DNA from: Synergistaceae bacterium UBA1037
GTDB taxonomy: Bacteria > Synergistota > Synergistia > Synergistales > Synergistaceae
Direction: 5' to 3'
Length of the DNA stretch: 30,890 nt
Assembly (NCBI GenBank): GCA_002316795.1
Contig: DCEE01000062.1
Location: forward strand, 1 to 30,890
In this document: piece after piece, positions 1 through 6,351 of the stretch
Layout: each line of letters opens with the position of its first letter
How positions within the stretch are numbered: position 1 is the first letter of the stretch
The notes under the pieces: generated by a model
What the model was told of the DNA's origin: nothing
Database searches by the model: none
The model's input: the letters and a program-made list of their open reading frames with translations, nothing else
Made by a program: the position numbers and the translations under genes

Positions 1-30
1 TACTGAGATCATAGACTAGCAGCTGAACGA

Positions 31-65
31 GGCGGCTGTAAAAATCAGCCGCCTATTAAAAACTT
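31..65 (+). terminator. Rho-independent terminator of the upstream gene
   Basis: A perfect 8-bp stem GGCGGCTG/CAGCCGCC (31-38 with 46-53) encloses a 7-nt A/T loop. It is followed by an A/T stretch with a TTTTT run at 64-68. It lies just before rpmG and probably ends a gene outside the window; tuf is common in this position, but that is only inference. Confidence 0.65.
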
Positions 66-86
66 TTTGTATGGAGTGAAAGAATA

Positions 87-236
87 ATGGCGGATATCGT
101 CGGTCTTCAGTGCACAACATGCAAGCGCCGCAACTATGTGACGCTTGTCAACAAGAAAAAGGCTACCAAAAAACTTGAAAAAAAGAAATATTGCAAGTTC
201 TGTGACAAACATACCTTGCATAAGGAGTGCAAGTAG
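87..236 (+). CDS. rpmG: 50S ribosomal protein L33
   Basis: A 49-residue protein too short for a default ORF caller. It begins [17 protein letters not shown] and contains two cysteine pairs, CTTC near residue 9 and CKFC near residue 36. This is the zinc-binding (C+) form of L33, a small protein of the large ribosomal subunit. Length and motif fit the family well. A GGAGTGA Shine-Dalgarno at 73-79 fixes the ATG; an earlier ATG at 71 is closed by TGA two codons later. It is followed by tRNA-Trp, secE and nusG, the standard bacterial order. The upstream hairpin suggests transcription starts close to the gene or reads through from upstream. Confidence 0.95.
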   Translation: MADIVGLQCTTCKRRNYVTLVNKKKATKKLEKKKYCKFCDKHTLHKECK

Positions 237-257
237 GGTAAAATAACCTCCGCACGC

Positions 258-335
258 AGGTCTGTAGCTCGAACTGGTTAGAGCACCGCACTCCAAATGC
301 GGGGGTTGAGGGTTCGAATCCTTCCAGGCCTGCCA
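258..335 (+). tRNA. trnW: tRNA-Trp (anticodon CCA)
   Basis: A full cloverleaf can be drawn. The acceptor stem is AGGTCTG/CAGGCCT with one G-U pair, discriminator G and an encoded CCA end. The D stem is GCTC/GAGC. The anticodon stem is CCGCA/TGCGG with loop CTCCAAA, giving anticodon CCA. The T arm holds TTCGAAT. It sits between rpmG and secE, the usual place for tRNA-Trp in many bacteria, and is probably processed from the same transcript. The length including CCA is 78 nt because the D loop is 10 nt. Confidence 0.97.
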
Positions 336-403
336 TTTTGTTTTTGCCGGTTTTTGTTTAGGTTCTAGAAATATCAAAGTTTGAGAATGAGGAGGTCGGG
401 GTT

Positions 404-586
404 ATGGAAAAAGTCCTCGACTACATCCGGGAATCAAGAGCTGAACTGAAAAAGGTCACATGGCCCACAAGGCAGCAAATGTGGTATTCAACGATCGTAG
501 TCATTGTGGTAACTTTCATGGTTTCAGCCTATCTCGGGCTGGTAGATTTGCTTCTCACGGGAGTATTCTCCAAAATCGTCCGATAG
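404..586 (+). CDS. secE: Protein translocase subunit SecE
   Basis: A 60-residue membrane protein, the small essential subunit of the SecYEG channel that exports proteins across the inner membrane. It is the short, single-span form found in most bacteria outside the enterics. The N-terminus (MEKVLDYIRESRAELKKVTW) has the conserved amphipathic helix, followed by the typical WPTRQQ hinge. One transmembrane segment covers about residues 30-53. AGGAGGTCGGGG lies just before the ATG. The gene lies between tRNA-Trp and nusG, the conserved arrangement. Confidence 0.96.
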   Translation: MEKVLDYIRESRAELKKVTWPTRQQMWYSTIVVIVVTFMVSAYLGLVDLLLTGVFSKIVR

Positions 587-633
587 CCTGGATCAGATAT
601 GGCTTTCGAGTCTCGACTGTAACCTGGAGGTGA

Positions 634-654
634 AGGGGGCTGCGGCCCTCTTTT
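634..654 (+). promoter_or_regulatory. Hairpin between the nusG Shine-Dalgarno and its start codon
   Basis: An 8-bp stem with one G-U pair (633-640 with 645-652), loop TGCG, is followed at once by TTTT. It lies between the only good Shine-Dalgarno (GGAGGTGA, 626-633) and the nusG ATG at 659. Two readings are possible: a weak terminator or attenuator between secE and nusG, or a structured spacer that folds the distant Shine-Dalgarno close to the ATG. No in-frame alternative start codon lies nearer to the Shine-Dalgarno. Confidence 0.5.
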
Positions 655-658
655 AGGC

Positions 659-1210
659 ATGAGCGAAATATTTGGTAACACACAGGAACGAAGCTGGTAC
701 ATAGTCCAGACCTATTCCGGCTACGAGAATAAGGTCAAGGCGAACCTTGAGCAGAGGATCGCGACGATGGGTATGGAAGACAGGATCTTCCGTGTCCTTG
801 TCCCAATTGAAGAGAAAGTTTACATCAAAGAGGGCAAAACAAAGCGGATCCGGAGAAAGATCTTCCCGAGCTATGTGCTCGTGGAGATGATCCTCGAGGA
901 CCAGTCCTGGTATGTAGTTCGCCATACACCCGGAGTGACGGGATTTGTCGGATCGGGAAACCATCCTATCCCCCTTACCCCTAAAGAGGTAGAGGAGATA
1001 ATGAACAAGCTTGGCAAAGAGGCGAAGCCTAAGGTCGAAGTCGATTTCCAGGTGGGAGATACGATCCAGGTCAGGAGCGGACCATTTGCGGGACAGGCCG
1101 GTCCTGTCATCGGTATTGATGCGGACAAGGGCAAGATAAAGTTCAGCGTAACGGTATTCGGACGTGAGACCATTGTTGAAGCGGACTATACCGAGCTGGA
1201 AAAGATCTGA
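659..1210 (+). CDS. nusG: Transcription termination/antitermination protein NusG
   Basis: A 183-residue NusG, which binds RNA polymerase, affects pausing and Rho termination, and couples transcription to translation. The N-terminal NGN domain starts near residue 11 (RSWYIVQTYSGYENKVK) and includes the typical FPSYVLVEM strand near residue 69. The KOW domain occupies about the last 55 residues (FQVGDTIQVRSGPFAGQAG). Length matches the standard bacterial form without extra insertions. The start is set by homology because the Shine-Dalgarno is about 25 nt upstream with a hairpin in between. It follows secE and precedes rplK, as usual. Confidence 0.97.
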   Translation: MSEIFGNTQERSWYIVQTYSGYENKVKANLEQRIATMGMEDRIFRVLVPIEEKVYIKEGKTKRIRRKIFPSYVLVEMILEDQSWYVVRHTPGVTGFVGSGNHPIPLTPKEVEEIMNKLGKEAKPKVEVDFQVGDTIQVRSGPFAGQAGPVIGIDADKGKIKFSVTVFGRETIVEADYTELEKI

Positions 1211-1315
1211 CAGAAACAGTCACTGCTTTAATTTTGCATAGCGCACATTGACAAAAGAATGATCGCCCGATGAGGGCTTTACATAAGCAGCAAAACCAAG
1301 GAGGTAACATGTACT

Positions 1316-1741
1316 ATGGCAAAGAAGGTAATTGGGGAGCTTAAACTGCAGCTTCCCGCAGGAAAAGCGACACCGGCGCCGCCGGTAGGACCTGCGCTCG
1401 GACAGCGCGGCATTAACATAATGGAATTCGTCAAGGCTTTCAACGCCAAGACGGCGGACAAAGTTGGGATGATCATCCCGGTCGTTATCACAGTATACGC
1501 TGACCGCAGCTTCTCTTTTATCCTCAAGACCCCCCCCGCGAGCATCCTGATCAAGAAAGCTGCGGGCAAGGAAAAGGGCTCCTCTGTCCCCAACAAGGAC
1601 AAGGTAGGAAAGATAACAAAGAAGCAGGTCCAGGAGATCGCGGCTCTCAAGATGCCCGACCTCAATGCGAACGACATCGACGCTGCAATGAAGATGATCG
1701 AAGGCACAGCCCGTTCGATGGGCATCGAGGTAGTCGGTTAG
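1316..1741 (+). CDS. rplK: 50S ribosomal protein L11
   Basis: A 141-residue L11, the large-subunit protein that binds the GTPase-associated region of 23S rRNA and takes part in factor binding and the stringent response. The N-terminal domain contains the proline-rich [19 protein letters not shown] segment. The C-terminal rRNA-binding domain ends [12 protein letters not shown]. Length is exactly typical. AAGGAGG at 1299-1305 supports the ATG at 1316; another ATG at 1309 is in a different frame. The gene precedes rplA. Confidence 0.97.
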   Translation: MAKKVIGELKLQLPAGKATPAPPVGPALGQRGINIMEFVKAFNAKTADKVGMIIPVVITVYADRSFSFILKTPPASILIKKAAGKEKGSSVPNKDKVGKITKKQVQEIAALKMPDLNANDIDAAMKMIEGTARSMGIEVVG

Positions 1742-1761
1742 AAATACCGGCTAGATGACTT

Positions 1762-1820
1762 CCCGGATATCCGGGATGTGGGAGGAGGATCTCTGGTCTT
1801 CCGACATTACCACGAGGAGG
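1762..1820 (+). promoter_or_regulatory. Structured rplK-rplA spacer, candidate L1 autoregulatory site
   Basis: The 86-nt spacer holds a perfect palindrome CCCGGATATCCGGG at 1762-1775. A second fold follows: GTGG (1778-1781) pairs with CCAC (1810-1813), and an inner GGAGGA/TCTTCC helix is separated from it by a one-sided internal loop GACATTA. The rplA Shine-Dalgarno follows immediately. Ribosomal protein L1 is known to repress its own operon by binding an mRNA mimic of its rRNA site, often a helix with an asymmetric internal loop. Assigning this role here is inference. Confidence 0.4.
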
Positions 1821-1827
1821 AATAATA

Positions 1828-2538
1828 ATGTCAAAAAAAGGTAAGCGCTACAAGGCACTGCTCGAAAAAGTAGATCTCACGAAGCAGTATTCAATTTCAG
1901 AGGCTGTCGCAATAGCGAAGGAATGTGCAACGGCTAAATTCGACGAAAGCCTCGAACTCCATGTTCGTCTCGGCGTAGACCCCCGCCATGCAGACCAGCA
2001 GGTAAGAAGCACGATCGTCCTTCCGCACGGGACAGGCCACACAAAGAAGGTGTGTGTCCTTGCACTCGGAGACAAGCAGAAGGAAGCTCAGGACGCAGGC
2101 GCGGACATCGTCGGAGGCGAAGATCTTGTAAAAGAGATCGCTGAAGGCAGGATGGATTTCGATGCAGTAATCGCCACACCGGACATAATGAAATCAGCCG
2201 GACGTCTCGGCAAAGTTCTCGGTCCCCGCGGACTTATGCCAAGCGCAAAGGCGAATACAGTTACGTTCGACGTTGCCGGTGCTGTCAAAGAGATCAAAGC
2301 CGGTCGTATCGAGTTCCGTGTCGATAAAACAGCTATTACGCACAACGCGGTAGGCAGAGCATCTTTCCCGGCAGAACACCTTGAAAACAACGTCAAGGCG
2401 CTCTTCAGAGCCATCCTCAAAGCCCGCCCTGCAGCTGTAAAGGGTACCTATGTCAAAAGCATGACCCTTGCAACGACTATGGGAGTTGGAATTTCCGTAG
2501 ATCCCGTCCAGGCCCAGAAAGACACAACAGCAGAATAA
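1828..2538 (+). CDS. rplA: 50S ribosomal protein L1
   Basis: A 236-residue L1, the protein of the mobile stalk at the ribosomal E site and a translational repressor of its operon in other bacteria. It starts [19 protein letters not shown] and carries the family signature region near residue 120 ([20 protein letters not shown]). Length is standard. GAGGAGGAATAATA gives a strong ribosome site. The gene ends this half of the ribosomal block: a bidirectional terminator follows and rplJ is about 1.2 kb away, beyond an inverted gene. Confidence 0.97.
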   Translation: MSKKGKRYKALLEKVDLTKQYSISEAVAIAKECATAKFDESLELHVRLGVDPRHADQQVRSTIVLPHGTGHTKKVCVLALGDKQKEAQDAGADIVGGEDLVKEIAEGRMDFDAVIATPDIMKSAGRLGKVLGPRGLMPSAKANTVTFDVAGAVKEIKAGRIEFRVDKTAITHNAVGRASFPAEHLENNVKALFRAILKARPAAVKGTYVKSMTLATTMGVGISVDPVQAQKDTTAE

Positions 2539-2555
2539 ATTTCTGAACTCACATG

Positions 2556-2600
2556 AGAAAAAGTAAGGGGGATGCTTGCGCGTCCCCCTTACTTTTTCTT
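2556..2600. terminator. 17-bp bidirectional terminator between rplA and the inverted gene
   Basis: A perfect 17-bp stem (2556-2572 with 2583-2599) has a 10-nt loop. Its base is A-rich on the 5' side and T-rich on the 3' side, so each strand ends in a U-run. It lies between convergent rplA (+) and the secreted-protein gene (-) and should stop transcription from both sides. Confidence 0.92.
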
Positions 2601-2628
2601 TAATGCTTTTTTCGGAACTGAGATCAAA

Positions 2629-3342
2629 TTATTTTTTCGGCACCCTCTTGACCGCGTTTTCCACAACGTTTGTGATATGCCTCGTCAATGTAGGCAAAGG
2701 GGTGAAGAGGTCCTCTGCGGTGCTGGCCGTTACGTTGACGCCGTAGATCAAAGTATTGTCCCTCGAGTTCCGAAGTTCCAGCCTTACCGCCCCCAGTGCG
2801 GATGTTTCGTCCCACGCGGGCTTGATCTTCTGGTAGCTTATGGGTACGCTCCGTGTCTCCCATTTGCCGTTTACATATACGGAGCGGTTTTCGTACCTTG
2901 TATCCCAGACGACCTCCTGAGGGTGGTGGACGGTCGTGTATGCGCATTTCGTGACGGTTGCCGACAATATTGCGTCTGTGTATTCCGGGGAGAGTGAGAG
3001 CGCCTTCTCAGCGGTCTTGTCCCTGCCGGTTTTTTCTGAAGGTCCGGTGCCTTTGACAAAGTCATCCCTTTCGATTATCTGTTCTGGGGTCTTTACAAGG
3101 AAACTGAAACCGCCCTTTTCCTGGGATGTCAGTTCTCTCCACCTCTGCTGGACAGAATCGTCAAGGAAAGGCTCGTTCGGAGGTATCGTGATCTCATACA
3201 TTACTGGAAGCGCCAGTACGGATTTGATCGAGGAATAATCGTATTCTTTGTTTCTAAATTCCTCAGCGGCCGGTTTTGCCATCGATGATGATGAAATGGA
3301 AATAAGAATGCATGCCAGGATAAGTGTCAAGAGCCTTTTCAT
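2629..3342 (-). CDS. Secreted protein of unknown function
   Basis: I do not recognise this 237-residue protein. The N-terminus (MKRLLTLILACILISISSSSMA) is a clear Sec signal peptide with a likely cleavage after SMA. The cysteine at position 11 lies inside the hydrophobic core and has no lipobox arrangement, so a lipoprotein is unlikely. The mature part has a strand-like IKSVLALPVMYEI segment, a charged stretch near residues 68-115, and a C-terminal region (LRNSRDNTLIYGVNVT) resembling periplasmic proteins that sense or bind envelope components. GGAGGAG lies just before the ATG. It is alone on the minus strand between rplA and rplJ, splitting the ribosomal block. Base composition looks like its neighbours, so there is no obvious sign of recent transfer. 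Confidence 0.8.
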   Translation of the reverse strand: MKRLLTLILACILISISSSSMAKPAAEEFRNKEYDYSSIKSVLALPVMYEITIPPNEPFLDDSVQQRWRELTSQEKGGFSFLVKTPEQIIERDDFVKGTGPSEKTGRDKTAEKALSLSPEYTDAILSATVTKCAYTTVHHPQEVVWDTRYENRSVYVNGKWETRSVPISYQKIKPAWDETSALGAVRLELRNSRDNTLIYGVNVTASTAEDLFTPLPTLTRHITNVVENAVKRVPKK

Positions 3343-3516
3343 GTTGAAACTCCTCCGTATATTATTTGTGCCTTGATATCATGCTGATTATTTTACATTA
3401 CAAAAGCCGGATGATGTTGATAAAATTGTTGTCTGTACCAAATATTTTGCTGAGTTTTCCCTCCGGGCATAGATATCGGATATCAGGAACAGTTACAGCA
3501 ACAATATTTGGGGTGC

Positions 3517-3545
3517 TGTACAAATTATCATCTTTATTGTATAAT
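3517..3545 (+). promoter_or_regulatory. Promoter for rplJ-rplL
   Basis: TGTACA (3517-3522) and TATAAT (3540-3545) are separated by exactly 17 bp. The -10 is a perfect consensus; the -35 matches 4 of 6. Start of transcription is predicted near 3552, just before the L10 leader. A separate promoter is expected because the upstream terminator and inverted gene isolate rplJL from rplKA. The rest of the 388-nt intergenic region (3343-3516) should hold the promoter of the minus-strand gene, but I cannot pick it out. Confidence 0.75.
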
Positions 3546-3551
3546 CTCACA

Positions 3552-3687
3552 GCTTAGACTCAAGACAGCAGGTGCGCTTGCGCTTAATTTCCTGCCGAGG
3601 TCTGCGAAGGATAACCGTGCCCCATTAACTCAATTACTGCACGTATTATGGCTTCCGGACTCCCCTTGAGTGACGGAGGCCTTTTTT
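3552..3687 (+). ncRNA. Ribosomal protein L10 leader with terminal attenuator hairpin
   Basis: The stretch around 3568-3610 closely resembles the Firmicutes-type L10 leader: GCAGG pairs with CCTGC across a CTTAATTTCCTGCCGAGGT core, followed by TGCGAA. A CGTGC/GCACG stem follows at 3616-3643. The leader ends in an intrinsic terminator: GGCTTCCG pairs with CGGAGGCC (one G-U) around an inner ACTC/GAGT stem (3650-3681), followed by TTTTTT at 3682-3687. The L10-L12 complex is known to bind such leaders and repress its own synthesis. The terminator suggests control by premature termination as well as translation. Confidence 0.85.
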
Positions 3688-3730
3688 ATTGTCGGCATCC
3701 GATCACAACATCAACAGGAGGTGAAATTGA

Positions 3731-4258
3731 ATGCCAACACAAGCAAAACGTGAAACGATCGATTCCCTGGTAGGACTGCTCAACAAGAGCAACGCAGTCT
3801 TCATCACCGAGTACCGCGGCCTCACAGTCAAGAAGATCAGCGACTGCCGCAAACGCATCCGCGAGGCAGGCGGCGAGATGAAGGTGTGCAAGAACACACT
3901 TATGCGCATAGCCTTTACGGAGGCGGGCATAACACATGCACCTGAGTTTGACTCAGGCCCGAACGGCTACGTTCTCTCCTACGGCGACGTGGCATCTGTA
4001 GCGAAAGCCATCCGCGACTTCTCAAAAGAGAAGGGAAACGAGGCCCTGATAGTGAAGGCGGCGGTCCTTGAAGGAAAGATCCTCAGCAAGGAACAGGTCT
4101 TCGCGCTTGCGGACCTTCCCTCAAAGGAAGTTCTCATCGCCCAGGTCGTCGGTACCATCGCAGCTCCTCTCAGGGGACTCGTCACAGTACTTTCCGGCCC
4201 TGCAAGGGGACTCGTCACATGCCTCTCGCAGATCAAGGACAAAAAGGAAGCGGCATAG
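3731..4258 (+). CDS. rplJ: 50S ribosomal protein L10
   Basis: A 175-residue L10, which anchors the L7/L12 dimers to the GTPase centre of the ribosome. The N-terminal rRNA-binding domain carries the usual features (AVFITEYRGLTVKKISDCRK, then CKNTLMRIAF near residue 58). The C-terminal part (LRGLVTVLSGPARGLVTCLSQI) forms the helix that binds L12 dimers. Length is typical. AACAGGAGGTGA before the ATG fixes the start. It is the first gene of its own transcript and is probably repressed by the L10-L12 complex through the leader. Confidence 0.97.
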   Translation: MPTQAKRETIDSLVGLLNKSNAVFITEYRGLTVKKISDCRKRIREAGGEMKVCKNTLMRIAFTEAGITHAPEFDSGPNGYVLSYGDVASVAKAIRDFSKEKGNEALIVKAAVLEGKILSKEQVFALADLPSKEVLIAQVVGTIAAPLRGLVTVLSGPARGLVTCLSQIKDKKEAA

Positions 4259-4267
4259 CCGGTATGA

Positions 4268-4283
4268 GCGGCAAATTTGCCGC
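4268..4283 (+). repeat. Palindromic hairpin between rplJ and rplL
   Basis: GCGGCAAATTTGCCGC is a perfect 16-nt inverted repeat in the 70-nt spacer. It is not followed by a U-run, so it is unlikely to terminate transcription. It could be a processing or stability element that helps set the higher L12 dose needed relative to L10; that role is inference. Confidence 0.5.
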
Positions 4284-4328
4284 ATAGCAGCATAAAAATT
4301 TAAAATATCCTTAGGAGGATGAATTAGT

Positions 4329-4706
4329 ATGACACGTGAAGATATCATCAAGGCAATTGAAGAAATGTCAGTACTTGAGCTCTCCGAGCTCGTGAAGGAA
4401 CTCGAGGACAAATTTGGCGTATCGGCAGCGGCACCCGCGATGATGATGCCTATGGCCGGCGCAGCAGCACCCGCAGCTGCAGTCGAAGAAGAGAAGACAG
4501 AGTTCGACGTAGTCCTCGCTGACCACGGCGCAAACAAGATCGGCGTCATCAAGGTCGTTCGTGAGATCACCGGCCTCGGCCTCAAAGAAGCCAAAGAGCT
4601 CGTAGACGGCGCACCCAAGACCGTAAAAGAGCAGGCTGCAAAGGAAGAAGCCGAAGAGATGAAGAAGAAACTCGAAGAAGCCGGAGCAAAGGTGGAACTC
4701 AAGTAG
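4329..4706 (+). CDS. rplL: 50S ribosomal protein L7/L12
   Basis: A 125-residue L7/L12, the multicopy acidic stalk protein that recruits translation factors. The N-terminal dimerisation domain covers about residues 1-35. It is followed by an alanine/methionine-rich hinge ([18 protein letters not shown]). The C-terminal domain includes the conserved [20 protein letters not shown] helix-strand region. Length is standard. GGAGGATGAATTAGT precedes the ATG. A strong terminator follows directly, and the next gene is on the opposite strand, so the common rplL-rpoB-rpoC order is broken here. Confidence 0.97.
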   Translation: MTREDIIKAIEEMSVLELSELVKELEDKFGVSAAAPAMMMPMAGAAAPAAAVEEEKTEFDVVLADHGANKIGVIKVVREITGLGLKEAKELVDGAPKTVKEQAAKEEAEEMKKKLEEAGAKVELK

Positions 4707-4735
4707 TCCGATCTCTTATGATTTTGGAACGGATA

Positions 4736-4774
4736 AAACGGGACTCCGCCATCAGATCGGGGTCCCGTTTTTTT
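4736..4774 (+). terminator. Terminator after rplL
   Basis: A 13-bp stem with one G-U pair (4736-4748 with 4758-4770) has a short loop and a run of seven T residues (4768-4774, overlapping the base of the stem). The A-rich 5' foot could also help stop the minus-strand gene that ends at 4807. Confidence 0.92.
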
Positions 4775-4806
4775 GATCTGAATATTGTCTGACCGGACAA
4801 GAAAGG

Positions 4807-6027
4807 TCAGTTTCTGACTCCTGAATCCTCCCTGAATATCAGCACACCGTAAGGTATTGGGCGCTCGGCATCGTTGCTGTTGCTTGGAAGGGTGAAGGTG
4901 TTTCCCCTCCACCAGAGAGAGCTGGACCCTCCGCCGTCAAGGTTCAGTGCCGTAGACATCCCCAGCCACCTGCATACCTTCCTTGTCTCCTCAATGGTCG
5001 CACCAACGCTGTGCATATTGTCCCTGCCGTCTATGACCGCCCACATGATTTTTTTGCCGTCAGTCCCTACCATAGTCCGTGGATGCCGCATATTGAGGAC
5101 GTTTTCTTTGATGTTTTCAGTATTGCCCGCATATTCGCCGTTCTTAAGCAGGAGCGGACCGGCCTGGAGCATCTCGGTATATTGGTCGAAGCGTCTGTCG
5201 GAACTTATGTCAGCTGTCTCCCTGCCGTCTACGAAGACCGTTTCCCCTTTGTCGTTCCAGCCGAACGCGGACCGCTGCGGCCAGAACTTCGCGTTGTCGG
5301 TGTATCCCTGCCTTCGAAGCACGCCTATCGGTTTTGCCCCGGCAAAATAACCTCCGTTGATCCCTCCGACGACGCCGTAGTTTTCGACGGCTATGGTGGC
5401 TAGGGGTGCCTTGTTTGCACCGACCATGACCGCTGTAGCTATCTGGCATTTAACTGCGTCCATGTCGACTGTTATCATCGCCGCGAAGAGGGGTTCGTTG
5501 ACCCCCGTTTCCAAATTTCCGTTTGCCGGGCCTGAAGGGTCGCCTATCCCGTGTTTAAACATAGTCAGCGTAGTACCCTCTGATGAGAATGAGTCCTTCC
5601 AGGATACTTTTTTCCTGCAGAGTTCGAGCCAGTCTGTCAGTGCTTTTATATCTTCTTCGCCTAACGGTCTCTCAAGGCCGTTCAGGATCGCCGACGGAAG
5701 AGAAGGGGATATCTTTTTTGCTATTTCCGCCACAGGATCCAGATGGCTCCATTCCGGCAATATCGTGACCTGGTCATAGGCGGTTATGACGAAGCCCCAG
5801 CCCATCGATTCAAACACGAGCCTCAGGGCTGAGGAACCGGTCATTTCATCATCAGTATCAGTCAGATATTTTGCGGGCACTTTGTGTCCCAGTGATTTGA
5901 AAATATACGGCATAAGCTCATCCTTTGTGACCGCGAAGGATGAGCCGGCTAAGGCAAACAGGAGGGCCAAAGTTAATAAAACAGTCGCGCAGGTTTTTGT
6001 TTTTCCTGCCGTAGTAAGTCTTTTCAT
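4807..6027 (-). CDS. Secreted phosphodiester glycosidase (NAGPA-like) domain protein
   Basis: A 406-residue protein with a Sec signal peptide (about residues 1-33, ending LAGSSFA), so exported. The C-terminal two thirds match the phosphodiester-glycosidase/NAGPA domain: GGINGGYFAG near residue 218, a VGTDGKK strand, and LDGGGSSSLW near residue 363. The family includes the human uncovering enzyme that removes GlcNAc from phosphodiesters; bacterial members are thought to act on cell-envelope or exopolysaccharide phosphodiesters, but most substrates are unknown. Residues 34-150 form an extra region with SLH-like features, which I cannot assign. The gene starts 15 bp from the -35 box of the divergent tRNA-Ala promoter. 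AAGGG sits only one base before the ATG, so the ribosome site is weak. Confidence 0.85.
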   Translation of the reverse strand: MKRLTTAGKTKTCATVLLTLALLFALAGSSFAVTKDELMPYIFKSLGHKVPAKYLTDTDDEMTGSSALRLVFESMGWGFVITAYDQVTILPEWSHLDPVAEIAKKISPSLPSAILNGLERPLGEEDIKALTDWLELCRKKVSWKDSFSSEGTTLTMFKHGIGDPSGPANGNLETGVNEPLFAAMITVDMDAVKCQIATAVMVGANKAPLATIAVENYGVVGGINGGYFAGAKPIGVLRRQGYTDNAKFWPQRSAFGWNDKGETVFVDGRETADISSDRRFDQYTEMLQAGPLLLKNGEYAGNTENIKENVLNMRHPRTMVGTDGKKIMWAVIDGRDNMHSVGATIEETRKVCRWLGMSTALNLDGGGSSSLWWRGNTFTLPSNSNDAERPIPYGVLIFREDSGVRN

Positions 6028-6042
6028 GCCCTTATGATAGTA

Positions 6043-6071
6043 TTGACACCATTTAACCTAATCAGTATAAT
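6043..6071 (+). promoter_or_regulatory. Consensus sigma-70 promoter of tRNA-Ala
   Basis: TTGACA (6043-6048) and TATAAT (6066-6071) are both perfect and separated by exactly 17 bp. Transcription should start near 6078, about 11 nt before the mature tRNA. Confidence 0.95.
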
Positions 6072-6088
6072 GGCCCATGTTCGACTTC

Positions 6089-6164
<76 letters not shown>

Positions 6165-6176
6165 GGTAATTATATG

Positions 6177-6203
6177 CCCGCCTTTCGAGGCGGGTGTTTT
6201 TTT
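6177..6203 (+). terminator. Terminator of tRNA-Ala
   Basis: CCCGCCT/AGGCGGG closes a TTCG tetraloop (6177-6194) and is followed by TGTTTTTTT. It lies 13 nt after the tRNA 3' end. Confidence 0.95.
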
Positions 6204-6272
6204 ATTCCCAAAAGCATCCGGAATTTTGATCTAAAATTATTTTTCTCTCTTTTGCCGTAAGCAATGGTGTTC

Positions 6273-6300
6273 TGAACAAAATCCAAAGTTGGCGTATACT
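6273..6300 (+). promoter_or_regulatory. Candidate promoter of the PhzF-family gene
   Basis: TGAACA (6273-6278, 4 of 6) and TATACT (6295-6300, 5 of 6) are separated by 16 bp. Predicted start near 6307 gives a leader of about 45 nt before the chosen ATG. This also argues against the earlier ATG at 6289, which would overlap the -10. Confidence 0.5.
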
Positions 6301-6351
6301 TTGAGGTATGTTTGTCAAAGGATCACCAATCGGTCAAAAGGAGCCTTGGTC

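Noticed and set aside
1248..1253. TTGACA before rplK as a promoter
   Set aside because: No -10-like hexamer lies 16-18 bp downstream.
1265..1280. GCCC/GGGC hairpin with TTT between nusG and rplK as a terminator
   Set aside because: The stem has only four pairs and the T run is three. Read-through is expected.
4121..4912. A 263-codon minus-strand frame across rplJ, rplL and the next gene's end
   Set aside because: It is antisense to two certain ribosomal-protein genes and crosses a terminator.
6289..6351. N-terminal extension of the PhzF-family protein
   Set aside because: It overlaps the promoter -10 and lacks a ribosome site; the ATG at 6352 has AAAAGGAG.
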